Counted from the first letter of the stretch, positions 1 to 7,082 are shown. The stretch is 9,462 bases of DNA from Candidatus Aerophobota bacterium (GCA_030616535.1 JAUWXE010000037.1:1-9462), one strand, 5' to 3'. Notes: generated by a model from the letters alone, not told the origin. Made by a program: numbers and translations.

Positions 1-114
1 CCAGACTCCCAGGAACCAGCCGATAATTTGACCCCGAGTATAGCCTCTTTTCTTAGCATCAGAGGCTACCCACCAGGCAATAAACAAAGGCACAATTATG
101 GCAATTAATAACAT
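1..114 (-). CDS. Small membrane protein, N-terminal part only (cut by window edge)
   Basis: The first 38 codons of a minus-strand gene are visible and it runs off the left edge. The product starts MLLIAIIVPLFIAWWVASDA: a hydrophobic segment at about residues 1-16, a polar stretch with Lys-Lys-Arg, then a second hydrophobic stretch starting with GWFLGVW. That looks like a small protein with two membrane helices joined by a short positive, probably cytoplasmic loop. The ATG at 112-114 is preceded by GGAG with 9 bases between, a good ribosome site. I do not recognise a family; many bacteria have small integral membrane proteins of this layout. It lies downstream of the secreted-protein gene on the same strand, 178 bases away, and may be co-transcribed with it. 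Confidence 0.6.
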   Translation of the reverse strand, partial: MLLIAIIVPLFIAWWVASDAKKRGYTRGQIIGWFLGVW

Positions 115-292
115 TTAGCTATTCTCCGGGAAGCTTCTCCCAGGAAAACTAATACCCGTTAAATGCCCGTCAAACTCTCGGGTCTTCAAGAACCTCGTTC
201 GGCACTTCTTTCTTTAATCCTCTCTTTCTGTATTTGTATCATTAGAGAATCTTTAGGGCAAGGTCAATCCAAAAAATGTGGTAAAAAAGGAT

Positions 293-829
293 CTACTTAA
301 CCACCTCAAAATCCACGGTTTCTGTCACACTCTCCTCTTTAAATTCATCGTGCAGTACGATCTTATACGTATACTTTCCCAGCGGTGCAGCTGTTACAGA
401 TAAATCATTAACTACATACACGTCCAACACAGGGGTAGCTGTGTTAAAGTGCGCAATTGGAGCCCTTAGCGACTCCCACAATACGTTTCCTCGAACATCG
501 AGAATGAGTACTTCCTGTTCGAGCCAAATTTCATATCTTCCTTCTCCGGTTCTAGTGAACCAGTTAGTTGGTTCATAATAGATATAATACTTTTTGTCCA
601 CTTCAATCTTAGCTTCCGGTAGTGGTACGTAGGCGCCTAAGGTGATGACTTTAGAGTAGAGATTTACGTTTCTCATGCCCAGCTTACCTTCATTCTGAAT
701 CTGTACGATTTGATCTTTGAGTCTTAAAATCTTCTCATGATCCTCCTGAGCTGCGAAAACATTCCCCGAGAGTATTACCACTATAATGAGCGGAAGAACA
801 GCTCCTTTTACCCATAAACCTTTTTTCAT
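293..829 (-). CDS. Secreted protein of unknown function, beta-rich
   Basis: A 178-residue exported protein. Residues 1-27 are a clear Sec signal peptide: Lys-Lys near the start, a hydrophobic core around LPLIIVVIL, and a VFA-A cleavage site near residue 26. The mature part of about 150 residues opens with a short amphipathic helix (residues 28-50) and is then rich in alternating beta-type sequence with many Tyr and Trp. The end (PLGKYTYKIVLHDE...ETVDFEVVK) resembles the last strands of an Ig-like or fibronectin-like sandwich, as in many periplasmic or surface proteins. The start is well supported: AAGGAGG lies 9 bases before the ATG. It is divergent from the duplicated-domain cluster and may share its control region. 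No catalytic motif or lipobox is visible, and I cannot name a family. Confidence 0.8.
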   Translation of the reverse strand: MKKGLWVKGAVLPLIIVVILSGNVFAAQEDHEKILRLKDQIVQIQNEGKLGMRNVNLYSKVITLGAYVPLPEAKIEVDKKYYIYYEPTNWFTRTGEGRYEIWLEQEVLILDVRGNVLWESLRAPIAHFNTATPVLDVYVVNDLSVTAAPLGKYTYKIVLHDEFKEESVTETVDFEVVK

Positions 830-902
830 TGGCTTTACCTCCTTCTTTTACGACCACCGACCGTTAATTACCTGAATTCCTTATGATTCTCTGTGTAATG
901 AC

Positions 903-935
903 AGTATAAGATAGCATCCAGTCTTGAAAAGTCAA
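903..935 (-). promoter_or_regulatory. Candidate sigma70 promoter for the secreted-protein gene
   Basis: Reading the minus strand, TTGACT (930-935) is followed after 16 bases by TATCTT (908-913), with TATACT (903-908) overlapping as another -10. This lies about 75-100 bases before the ATG at 829. An inverted repeat (922-937) overlaps the -35 box. Inferred from sequence only. Confidence 0.4.
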
Positions 936-937
936 GA
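922..937. repeat. Short inverted repeat in the divergent promoter region
   Basis: TCTTGA, four bases, then TCAAGA: a perfect 6-base inverted repeat. It overlaps the -35 box of the leftward promoter and lies just upstream of the rightward one. It could be an operator for a dimeric regulator, but short repeats like this also occur by chance. Confidence 0.3.
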
Positions 938-958
938 AGTCGCTAAGTATTTTTGTTT

Positions 959-987
959 TTGACAAAGTTATTTGGTGATGATAATAT
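959..987 (+). promoter_or_regulatory. Sigma70-type promoter for the duplicated-domain gene cluster
   Basis: A perfect TTGACA -35 box (959-964), a 17-base spacer and TAATAT (982-987, 4 of 6 to TATAAT). Transcription would start near 994, leaving a leader of about 108 bases before the ATG at 1103. This also argues against translation starting at the TTG at 953, which lies upstream of the promoter. Confidence 0.55.
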
Positions 988-1102
988 TGCTAAAGATAGG
1001 CTTTCAAAAAAGCTAAGTTGTATGAAAGTGAGACAGCCTTTACCAAAAGTTCCCACGTTTTTTAACTTTTTATTTATAAAATCTTTATTAAAGAAGGGTA
1101 AA

Positions 1103-1984
1103 ATGAAAAAGATCATGGTTTATCTAATTCTAGGGTTCCTTTTAGAATATGGTGGTCCAGCTTGGTCACAAGAATGGAAATCGTACGTCCAAACCATCAA
1201 AACTGCGTATGTTAAAGCGTACGCATTGGTTAGGAATGCCTTAGAAGAGAATGTAGCTGAGGACGAGATAAAGCATAACCTTCGTCTCCTCTACGGGTGT
1301 ACCCCAATCCGTCCTGAAGAAATCTATCGATGCCAGAAAGCCCTGAGCCTTGATCTTGCCAAGGAGGACCAGCAAGCCACAAATAAGATTGAACGACTGA
1401 CTCTTAAAATTATTGCTGAAGAAAGAGGATTGACTGTCCTCGGAGCAGCTCGCGAACTCCAAAGAGAAAGACTCAACGTTAAGGGTTACCGCCTGGCGAA
1501 ATGGGGAATATCTCACAACTGGGTAACGGAGGCCTTTCCCGAGGAGGAATTTTCTGATTTTGGACATCCAGTGATTGACTTTTCGTCCGGTGCCACTGAT
1601 GAACTGATTGATTTCTTTTGTTTTGAGGACCAGATTCTCCATAAAAAGGTGACTATCAATTTTTACTTTTTTAAAAATCAACTATTTCAGGTAAAAGTAT
1701 ATCGGCGGGCGGGAGATTTCCCCTTTTATCAGATAATAAGTGAACTCCTGAAGGAAAAGTATGGAAAGCCTGTTCAAGAGAAGGTTGAGCCAAATAATAG
1801 GTTGGCGATGAGTCTCTGGCTGGGCGATGGACTTAACGTAATTCAACTATCTTTTAATCCTAAATCTCTGCTTTTTCCAGGCGTTACAATTTCTTATATT
1901 GATACGGCTCGGGAGAACGAACTTAGTGAGACTCGAAAGCAAAGAGAAAAGCTCAGACGAGAAGAAATGCAAAAGAAGCTATAA
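1103..1984 (+). CDS. Exported protein with WGMS-type repeated domain, copy 1
   Basis: A 293-residue exported protein, first of three neighbours sharing one C-terminal domain. I chose the ATG at 1103 because it starts a normal signal peptide (MKKIMVYLILGFLLEYGG..., cleavage near residue 23) and has AAGAAGGG just before it; the frame is open back to 953 but that part looks non-coding. Residues 24-125 are mostly helical and charged, with one Cys pair (CTPIRPEEIYRC), and occur only in this copy. The shared domain begins near residue 128 (GYRLAKWGIS), continues through TINFYFFKNQLFQVKVY and KEKYGKP, and ends in a charged helix finishing MQKKL. The opening motif has drifted: WGISHNWV instead of the WGMSPEEV of the other copies. 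No catalytic signature is seen. Likely periplasmic; function unknown. Confidence 0.8.
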   Translation: MKKIMVYLILGFLLEYGGPAWSQEWKSYVQTIKTAYVKAYALVRNALEENVAEDEIKHNLRLLYGCTPIRPEEIYRCQKALSLDLAKEDQQATNKIERLTLKIIAEERGLTVLGAARELQRERLNVKGYRLAKWGISHNWVTEAFPEEEFSDFGHPVIDFSSGATDELIDFFCFEDQILHKKVTINFYFFKNQLFQVKVYRRAGDFPFYQIISELLKEKYGKPVQEKVEPNNRLAMSLWLGDGLNVIQLSFNPKSLLFPGVTISYIDTARENELSETRKQREKLRREEMQKKL

Positions 1985-2057
1985 TACTTTATGGAAGCTG
2001 ATTTGTGTTACTGTTAAGGGAGATGAGACGAAGAAGATAGAAAGTGAGGAAAAACAT

Positions 2058-2663
2058 ATGGTTCTCCCGAAAATTAACTTAAAAGAATGGAAGATAGTGG
2101 TTCTTTTTGTGACCTTTTTTGGGGGAGGGGCATCGTTGGGTTGGGCTTCTCCTATAGATGGATATGAAGGAGCCCGATGGGGAATGTCTCCAGAAGAGGT
2201 GAAAAGCATTTTTGCTGATCGAGATTTTTCTCCTCTGGAGCACTACTGGGCAGGTGTTATAATCGTTCCAGTAGATAAATTAATATACGCTTTTCATCAT
2301 CAGCATCGATTATTTAACCAGGTAGCTCTGGTTACCTTCTATTTCTTCACCAACCGCCTTTTCCAAGTGAGGTTGGATTTTTGGGGTGCTGGTGGATACC
2401 AGTATCGTTTTTTAGACGAGTTACTGAAGTATCTGACAGCCAAATACGGAGACCCTATTAAACCATATGTAAAAGCAGGCACTCTAGGTGGTGCTCAGTG
2501 GCAGGATGTAAGGGGCAACACTATTAAATTGAGGGTCAGCGATGATCTCTTGCGTGCCCCGGTAATCGTCTGCTACAGCCAGGGATTGGCTGCCCATATA
2601 ATTGAGATGGTGCGATTCTACGAACAGCAAGAGAAACTGGAAGAAGCAAGAAGAAAATTGTAA
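2058..2663 (+). CDS. Exported protein with WGMS-type repeated domain, copy 2
   Basis: A 201-residue exported protein that is little more than the shared domain. The ATG at 2058 is preceded by GTGAGGA with about 8 bases between and starts a signal peptide (hydrophobic core IVVLFVTFFGGGASLG, likely cut after GWA near residue 30). The domain starts almost at once at residue 33: IDGYEGARWGMSPEEV, then VTFYFFTNRLFQVRLDF, TAKYGDP, AQWQD..NTIKL, and a charged helical tail ending ARRKL. It differs most in the middle, where the DELIDxFxF stretch of copies 1 and 3 is replaced by a different, slightly longer sequence. It follows copy 1 after 73 bases without an obvious terminator, so the two are probably co-transcribed. 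Function unknown. Confidence 0.82.
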   Translation: MVLPKINLKEWKIVVLFVTFFGGGASLGWASPIDGYEGARWGMSPEEVKSIFADRDFSPLEHYWAGVIIVPVDKLIYAFHHQHRLFNQVALVTFYFFTNRLFQVRLDFWGAGGYQYRFLDELLKYLTAKYGDPIKPYVKAGTLGGAQWQDVRGNTIKLRVSDDLLRAPVIVCYSQGLAAHIIEMVRFYEQQEKLEEARRKL

Positions 2664-2774
2664 ATTATCCTCCCTGACTTTCTCCTATCGGAAAGACCTG
2701 TATTACCTGAATGGAGCATAATTCGAAGGCCAGTTTTTGGACTAGAAAAGATAAGAAATTCGACAAAATAAAAT

Positions 2775-2819
2775 GGGAGCTTGCCTTGTGGTTGACCGAA
2801 GCTCCAGAAAAAAGCTCCC
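2775..2819. repeat. One left arm with two alternative right arms (hairpin cluster)
   Basis: GGGAGCTT (2775-2782) can pair with AAGCTCC (2799-2805, 7 bases) or with AAGCTCCC (2812-2819, 8 bases), but not both. Read on the minus strand, the first hairpin is followed by a T-rich run (CATTTTATTTTG), like an intrinsic terminator, though no minus-strand gene leads into it. It could be the end structure of a decayed mobile element. Confidence 0.35.
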
Positions 2820-3017
2820 CCAACCTACACCGACTGGAATGGGGCCAGCTACGCTAGCGAAAAGGTAAACTATGGCACAATTAGCAGCGATGCGGAGATG
2901 TTCTGGGCAAGACGGACCGCTGAGCGCTGGATCATATGCCTCGTCAAAGGAACTGGTATTAAAATTAAAGAGAAAAAAGCCAATCGGTATTCGTTTGGAT
3001 GGGCTTTCTCTGAGTGA
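2796..3017 (+). pseudogene. Possible transposase C-terminal remnant, degenerate
   Basis: A 73-codon open frame between stops at 2793 and 3015, without a start codon or ribosome site suited to a gene. Its translation contains AEMFWARRTAERWIICLVKG, which resembles the RRT-x-ER...LK block around the last catalytic Glu of DDE transposases of the IS4/IS5/IS1182 kind, followed by basic residues and YSFGWAF, as in the helices near the end of such proteins. Stops follow at once in this frame. The match is by eye, the spacing around the Glu is one residue short, and no terminal inverted repeats or target duplication were seen. It could equally be chance sequence. Confidence 0.3.
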
Positions 3018-3161
3018 GGGAAATGAGCGGAGTTATACTTCTTGCCTCTTGGTAATAAAATTACCTCAATCCCAAGGAACCATCGAGATTGTGAGGCAAA
3101 CCGGTTCTCCGGGTAAGGCTTGGTAACGATTGATAGGGAAGAAAAATTAGGTGAGGAAGAT

Positions 3162-6062
3162 ATGTATTGGAGATCAGAAATACTAAAGGCTGGTCATGGT
3201 AAGATGATAAAATCCTGCTCCGAAAGAGAAGGGGGTACGGGAAAAATTTTGATGCTAATATTTACCTGGTGTCTTTTTTTATATTTAAGCTCACCAGAGG
3301 TTCTATCAGAAGAAATAGCTGAATCGCCACCCATGGCCCCATTCGTTGCCATTAAGGTATTAGCACAGCGTGCCCCAAAAGGGTGGCTCAGCTTTCTTGG
3401 GGTTCCCATTCATTTCATAAAATCAGACAGCCTATCAGGCTATCTTGTAAGAGGTTCACAGTCAGTTACTTATGACAAAACTCTGGGAAATATAGATTTT
3501 CTCAAGCAGTACCATGTCGTCATTGTCAATAGACCAGCGGTAACTGATTTAGAAGCAACTGCTGTCCAGCAATTTGTTAAAGAAGGGGGAATTTTGGTGA
3601 GCTTAGGACCCTGGGGAACGGGCTATCTTAATGAAACTAGTAGAATTTTTTCAGCCTTCGATTCTCCCTTAGCTGAATTTACCGGAATTACCCGAAGAAG
3701 GCTCATTTATGTCCCCAAGAATTGGAGCATAAGGACAAGCGATGGAACCTTGCTCTTTAAACTAAAAGGAAGAGCAGGGATAAATACCAATAAACTATAT
3801 GCGGGTGGGAATCACCATATAAAACTTACCGATTGTGAAGATACCACTGGGTGGAAATTAGAGAGATTTTTTTGCTTGACTGTAGATTCTGCTGATTTCC
3901 AAAGTGGTGAGGGAAGCCTCAAAATTAGTGGCCAGATTGCCGGAGGAAACACTGCTACGGCAAACTATACCTTTCCCTCACTAGATTTTACTGCTAGTAG
4001 TTGGCTTCATTTTTACTTTAAATATGACTCCGATATCAGCCTGGATGAAGAGGTGGCGGTTCGATTGTACGATGAGGACGGAAACTGGGGAGAATATAAA
4101 CTCCGTGATCAGAAAATCACCAGGGTGGAGCAGGGCCGATGGTATAAGGTCTTGATTCCCTTCGACCGCGCCTTCGATGCTATATCTCCCATGCCAATAG
4201 ACATGAAAAAGGTGCAGAGTATAACTTTCAGGGTAAAGGATAGTTCTTCTCATCTGACTACTTTGCATATCGACGATCTCAGGTTAATCGGAGGCGCCGA
4301 AATTCTGGCAAAGTGGTATGATGAGCAGGGGCAGGATCAGGGTGTAGCCGTGGCCAGGAGAAAGGTGGGTAGTGGAGCCGTATATACGGTGGAGACGGTT
4401 ACTCCCATTGAGATGTGGTATGCTCATGGATGGGGTTACTGGTCAACCTTCAGGTGGATCGAAACTCTTATTTATCGAGAGCTGTCAATAAGAGGGAAAT
4501 TTATCAGTCCTGCCTTATGTCCCGGAGGCAAGTTAGCGGCTACGGCCATAACTACCGATGACGGTTATCCCTGGGAGGAGATGTTTAAGTTTATCAGTTC
4601 TCTAGAGGTTCCTTTGACATTTTACTGGAGTCTACGTAAAGAGGTGAACAAGCCTCGCTATGATTACCTGGATAGCCTTGTTGACGCAGGATTGCTGGAA
4701 ATAGCTGATCACGGTTCGAGACATGCTCCCTGGGATAGTTTGTCTGATGAGGAACTTTATGATGCCATAGTGGGCCAGGCTCGGGCTATTTCTGAACATA
4801 CGGCTCAGGGAAATTGCTGGACTATGAAACCTCCTGGATATATACACGATTGGAGGGTACTTAAATTCATAGCCGCCAAAATCTCCAAGGACACCAACCT
4901 CAGGGTGTTTACCGCTGGTCGCAACATGGGATACGTGCGCGGCTATGGTTATCTGGCCAATACCCCGATCTTCATATCCACCGATCTCCATGTTCCCGAT
5001 CCCAAATATAGAAAAACCTATCCCAGTATCTACGTAGGGGATGACTACAAAACAATGATGGCCTACACCCAAAAAGTGAAAGCAATCCATGGATATAATG
5101 AGTGGCTGACGCATACTGAGCCAGATGACTTTCCCCGGTTCAGCGACGTAGAAAAGTTTGTTAAAGCTGCTAAAGAGGATATATGGTTCACCACTCCCCA
5201 TGAATTTTTTAGCTACCGCAGCAAATTAGAAAAAGTAAAAATTAAAAACATAAGCTGTAGGGGCAGTGAACTCGAGATAGGAATTTACTCTGCCGAACCT
5301 GTGAAAGACCTCACCCTCATGGTTCAGCTTCCCGATAGTGATCATGTTGTTGACACCTCTGGTGGATACCTCTCCCGAGAAGAAATGGATGAGCTATGGG
5401 GAAGAGTTGCCTATTTTGTTATTCCCATCAGGTTTAAGGGTGATTATTCTCTAAGAGTGAAACTATCCTCGGTAATAGTGGGACTGTCCTCGGTGACCAA
5501 AAGCTTTTGGGGTACTAGAGTGGGTGTGCCCGTATCTCTCGTGATTCAGACTCCAATTGAGGGGTATCGAACGGTTAAGTGGGGAATGTCACCGGAAGAA
5601 GTGAGAAAAGCTTTTCCCAGTGAGCAGTTTTCTGATTTAAAGCATCCTATGATCGATTTTTGGACCCGGACTACTGATGAACTGGTAGATTGTTTTTATT
5701 TTAAAGATACGATAGGGGGACAAAGCATGACCATCAATTTCTATTTCTTTGATAATCAACTCTTTCAAGTGAAGATGCACTCCTATAGTGGAGGCTTGAT
5801 CGAATACGAATTATTTAAGGAATCATTGCAGCAAAAATACGGGAGTCCTCTCGAGGAGCGTACGGCCGTGGATAGAAAATCCGGCAGTGCTCAATGGAAA
5901 GATGGAGATTCTAATTCAATTAAACTATCTTTTGGTTCAAAATCTCTCCTTTGGCCTGGTCTAACTATCTCCTACGTTAATTTTCTATTGAGAGAGCGAT
6001 TGAGAACATTTCGGGAGATGCGAAAAACAGAAGAGCTGAAAAGGATGCAAGAAAAATTATAA
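3162..6062 (+). CDS. Exported polysaccharide-deacetylase-like enzyme fused to WGMS-type domain, copy 3
   Basis: A 966-residue multidomain exported protein. The ATG at 3162 has GAGGA about 6 bases upstream; the frame opens earlier at a TTG (3120), and the ATG at 3204 would give a shorter leader. Regions: basic leader and membrane or signal segment (residues 29-44); a GATase-like alpha/beta region (about 58-210, YHVVIVNRP then VKEGGILVSLG); a jelly-roll, carbohydrate-binding-like region (about 220-378, from DCEDTTGWK to LHIDDLRLIGG); then a NodB/CE4-like deacetylase region (about 450-700). The last shows TTDDG (Asp466, Asp467), HGSRH (His517 and His521) and KPPGY (557-559), the expected metal-binding and catalytic-type motifs. 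A beta region follows, then the shared WGMSPEEV domain (about 797-966) with a charged tail ending MQEKL. Likely role: removing acetyl groups from an extracellular or envelope polysaccharide. The substrate is unknown, and the domain calls are by motif only. Confidence 0.8.
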   Translation: MYWRSEILKAGHGKMIKSCSEREGGTGKILMLIFTWCLFLYLSSPEVLSEEIAESPPMAPFVAIKVLAQRAPKGWLSFLGVPIHFIKSDSLSGYLVRGSQSVTYDKTLGNIDFLKQYHVVIVNRPAVTDLEATAVQQFVKEGGILVSLGPWGTGYLNETSRIFSAFDSPLAEFTGITRRRLIYVPKNWSIRTSDGTLLFKLKGRAGINTNKLYAGGNHHIKLTDCEDTTGWKLERFFCLTVDSADFQSGEGSLKISGQIAGGNTATANYTFPSLDFTASSWLHFYFKYDSDISLDEEVAVRLYDEDGNWGEYKLRDQKITRVEQGRWYKVLIPFDRAFDAISPMPIDMKKVQSITFRVKDSSSHLTTLHIDDLRLIGGAEILAKWYDEQGQDQGVAVARRKVGSGAVYTVETVTPIEMWYAHGWGYWSTFRWIETLIYRELSIRGKFISPALCPGGKLAATAITTDDGYPWEEMFKFISSLEVPLTFYWSLRKEVNKPRYDYLDSLVDAGLLEIADHGSRHAPWDSLSDEELYDAIVGQARAISEHTAQGNCWTMKPPGYIHDWRVLKFIAAKISKDTNLRVFTAGRNMGYVRGYGYLANTPIFISTDLHVPDPKYRKTYPSIYVGDDYKTMMAYTQKVKAIHGYNEWLTHTEPDDFPRFSDVEKFVKAAKEDIWFTTPHEFFSYRSKLEKVKIKNISCRGSELEIGIYSAEPVKDLTLMVQLPDSDHVVDTSGGYLSREEMDELWGRVAYFVIPIRFKGDYSLRVKLSSVIVGLSSVTKSFWGTRVGVPVSLVIQTPIEGYRTVKWGMSPEEVRKAFPSEQFSDLKHPMIDFWTRTTDELVDCFYFKDTIGGQSMTINFYFFDNQLFQVKMHSYSGGLIEYELFKESLQQKYGSPLEERTAVDRKSGSAQWKDGDSNSIKLSFGSKSLLWPGLTISYVNFLLRERLRTFREMRKTEELKRMQEKL
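5550..6059 (+). repeat. Third copy of the WGMS-type domain (coding repeat)
   Basis: This part of the deacetylase gene is clearly related to 1484-1981 and, more distantly, to 2154-2660. Copies 1 and 3 keep FSD..HP.IDF, TDEL.D.F.F.D, TINFYFF.NQLFQVK, KYG.P and PG.TISY in the same order and spacing; about half of the aligned residues look identical by eye. Related DNA can also be seen, for example around TGATGAACTG in both. Copy 2 shares the WGMSPEEV, FYFF..LFQV, KYG.P and IKL blocks. Confidence 0.8.
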
Positions 6063-6331
6063 CCGTGGAGAGGTGCTCAAGGGCTGTCATTTGGTGGGAG
6101 TAGGGTAGTAGTACACACTCTCTTAGTTAAATCTACCTAATATCTCTGTGCCTCTCAGACTAGATTTATAAGAGGGCTGAGATCTGGAAAAAGTCTAATA
6201 TGTAGTCTTGATCTTAAAGCGAAATGAGGTCTATGTTCTTAGATTGGAGAGGGGTCTAACAAGAAAGTGAGACTGCTAGGTATATTAGACTAATTATTTA
6301 TGATATTTCTCTTGTCAAAGGAGGATAAGAG
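6063..6331 (+). other. Non-coding stretch with several short inverted repeats
   Basis: No gene is seen here. TAAATCTA (6128-6135) is repeated inverted as TAGATTTA (6161-6168), and AGTCTAATAT (6192-6201) as ATATTAGACT (6282-6291). GTCTA occurs repeatedly between. No G+C-rich hairpin with a T run follows the deacetylase gene. TATGAT (6299-6304) is a possible -10 box just before the next gene, without a good -35. Confidence 0.35.
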
Positions 6332-6610
6332 ATGAAGGTAAATTTGGGGGCACTAGGCATAACTATCGGCCTCATTTTGGTAGCAGTTTCAATGTTAGCT
6401 GTGGGATTGATGATAGGAATTGGACTTACCACATTGGAGAAGCGGATATTTGACAGATACCGATATGTAAAAACCGATATTACGCGAACTATCATCGCTG
6501 AGGAGTACGCCTTCAGTAAAGCCGATTCAGAAAAAAGAGCGATTACTCTTGAGGATTTAAGAGAAGGGTATGCACTGGCTAATAAATTTATGGAAGAATG
6601 GGGGGGTTAG
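6332..6610 (+). CDS. Small membrane-anchored protein, likely 5' half of a split gene
   Basis: A 92-residue protein. AAAGGAGG sits 7 bases before the ATG, so translation surely starts here. Residues 6-31 form one strongly hydrophobic membrane helix (LGALGITIGLILVAVSMLAV and on). The rest is polar, helical and charged, with Arg/Lys right after the helix (EKRIFDRYRYVK), so that part is probably cytoplasmic by the positive-inside rule. The frame stops in TAG right after a run of seven G (6600-6606). The frame one base back is open for another 130 codons and continues in a similar style, so this is probably the N-terminal part of a protein of about 220 residues, broken by an indel or joined by a -1 frameshift. 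No known family recognised. Confidence 0.65.
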   Translation: MKVNLGALGITIGLILVAVSMLAVGLMIGIGLTTLEKRIFDRYRYVKTDITRTIIAEEYAFSKADSEKRAITLEDLREGYALANKFMEEWGG

Positions 6611-7002
6611 CCGATCTTTACAGGTGTTATAAAAGGAGTGGAAGCGATGGAGGCCTCGTGGGTTGGTACAGTTCCAATTTTGGCGAAGTAAATGATTATC
6701 TTGATGACATATACACTGACTGGATCGATTTGAAATTTGAAGGGGGAATGATGTGTGGAGCAGGTCTGGGTCAATTTATGACTAAATTTCAGTGGGATGA
6801 GACCAATTTTGGTGTATTTTGTTACAAATCTGGAAAAAATTTGCTGCACCAATTCAAGTGGGCATTGGAGGTTATGTATTGGTACATAGCTCCAGTGGCT
6901 ACGGATATGGATACTGATGTTGTGGTTATGTTTTTGAACAGAGAGCAAAGTCCTTTGGGCTATTTTTATCGAGGGGAATATTACCTGTGGGAAAAAGAGT
7001 GA
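6598..7002 (+). CDS. Soluble protein, likely 3' half of the split membrane-anchored protein
   Basis: A 134-codon frame overlapping the previous gene by 13 bases. An ATG at 6598 could start it, but the bases before (GGAAGA, touching the ATG) make a poor ribosome site, so independent translation would depend on coupling. The sequence looks like real protein: many aromatic residues (QFKWALEVMYWYIAPVATD; YFYRGEYYLW), acidic patches (DYLDDIYTDWIDL) and three Cys. It has no signal peptide or membrane segment of its own. Read through from the upstream frame by one -1 step at the G run, it would be the globular domain of a single-pass membrane protein. It ends in TGA, overlapping a GTG that could start a small peptide. 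Function unknown. Confidence 0.55.
   Translation: MGGLADLYRCYKRSGSDGGLVGWYSSNFGEVNDYLDDIYTDWIDLKFEGGMMCGAGLGQFMTKFQWDETNFGVFCYKSGKNLLHQFKWALEVMYWYIAPVATDMDTDVVVMFLNREQSPLGYFYRGEYYLWEKE
6601..6607 (+). other. Slippery heptamer or indel hotspot (G GGG GGT)
   Basis: In the frame of the membrane protein the codons read TGG GGG GGT TAG. The G GGG GGT heptamer fits the X XXY YYZ pattern for -1 slippage, and slipping back one base enters the open frame of the next 130 codons before the TAG. A one-base length error in the G run would give the same picture. Confidence 0.4.
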
Positions 7003-7082
7003 TAAGGCTGATTATTGGCTTGAAGAAGGGTATCTTAGGAAGGTTAATTGGGATTATAGCTGCTATAGAGAAGACGGGATAG
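6999..7082 (+). CDS. Possible 27-residue hydrophobic basic peptide
   Basis: A GTG overlaps the TGA of the preceding gene (GTGA) and opens 27 codons ending 2 bases before the recombinase ATG. The product, beginning MIRLIIGLKKGILGRLIGII, is amphipathic and basic with no acidic residue until near the end, like small membrane-active peptides. GGGAAAAAGA before the GTG is a weak ribosome site. The tight packing on both sides is the main support; it may simply be a chance frame. Confidence 0.25.
   Translation: MIRLIIGLKKGILGRLIGIIAAIEKTG

Larger units (their letters stand above)
2664..3161 (+). other. Spacer between copies 2 and 3; no intact gene
   Basis: About 500 bases separate copies 2 and 3. 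I see no intact gene. The stretch holds a GGGAGCTT/AAGCTCC hairpin region (2775-2819) and a short degenerate frame (2796-3017) that may be a transposase remnant. Another frame open from 2872 to 3126 has no ribosome site and an unconvincing composition. Confidence 0.5.

Noticed and set aside
953..1102. N-terminal extension of the first repeated-domain gene to a TTG at 953
   Set aside because: It would put a non-signal stretch before a good signal peptide at 1103, and it begins upstream of the promoter (959-987).
1241..1681. A 146-codon minus-strand open frame
   Set aside because: Antisense shadow of the first repeated-domain gene.
2872..3126. An 84-codon plus-strand open frame
   Set aside because: It has no ribosome site and unconvincing composition, and it overlaps the possible transposase remnant in another frame.
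4632..5201. A 189-codon minus-strand open frame
   Set aside because: It lies wholly antisense to the deacetylase region, whose motifs are clear; no ribosome site or recognisable protein features.
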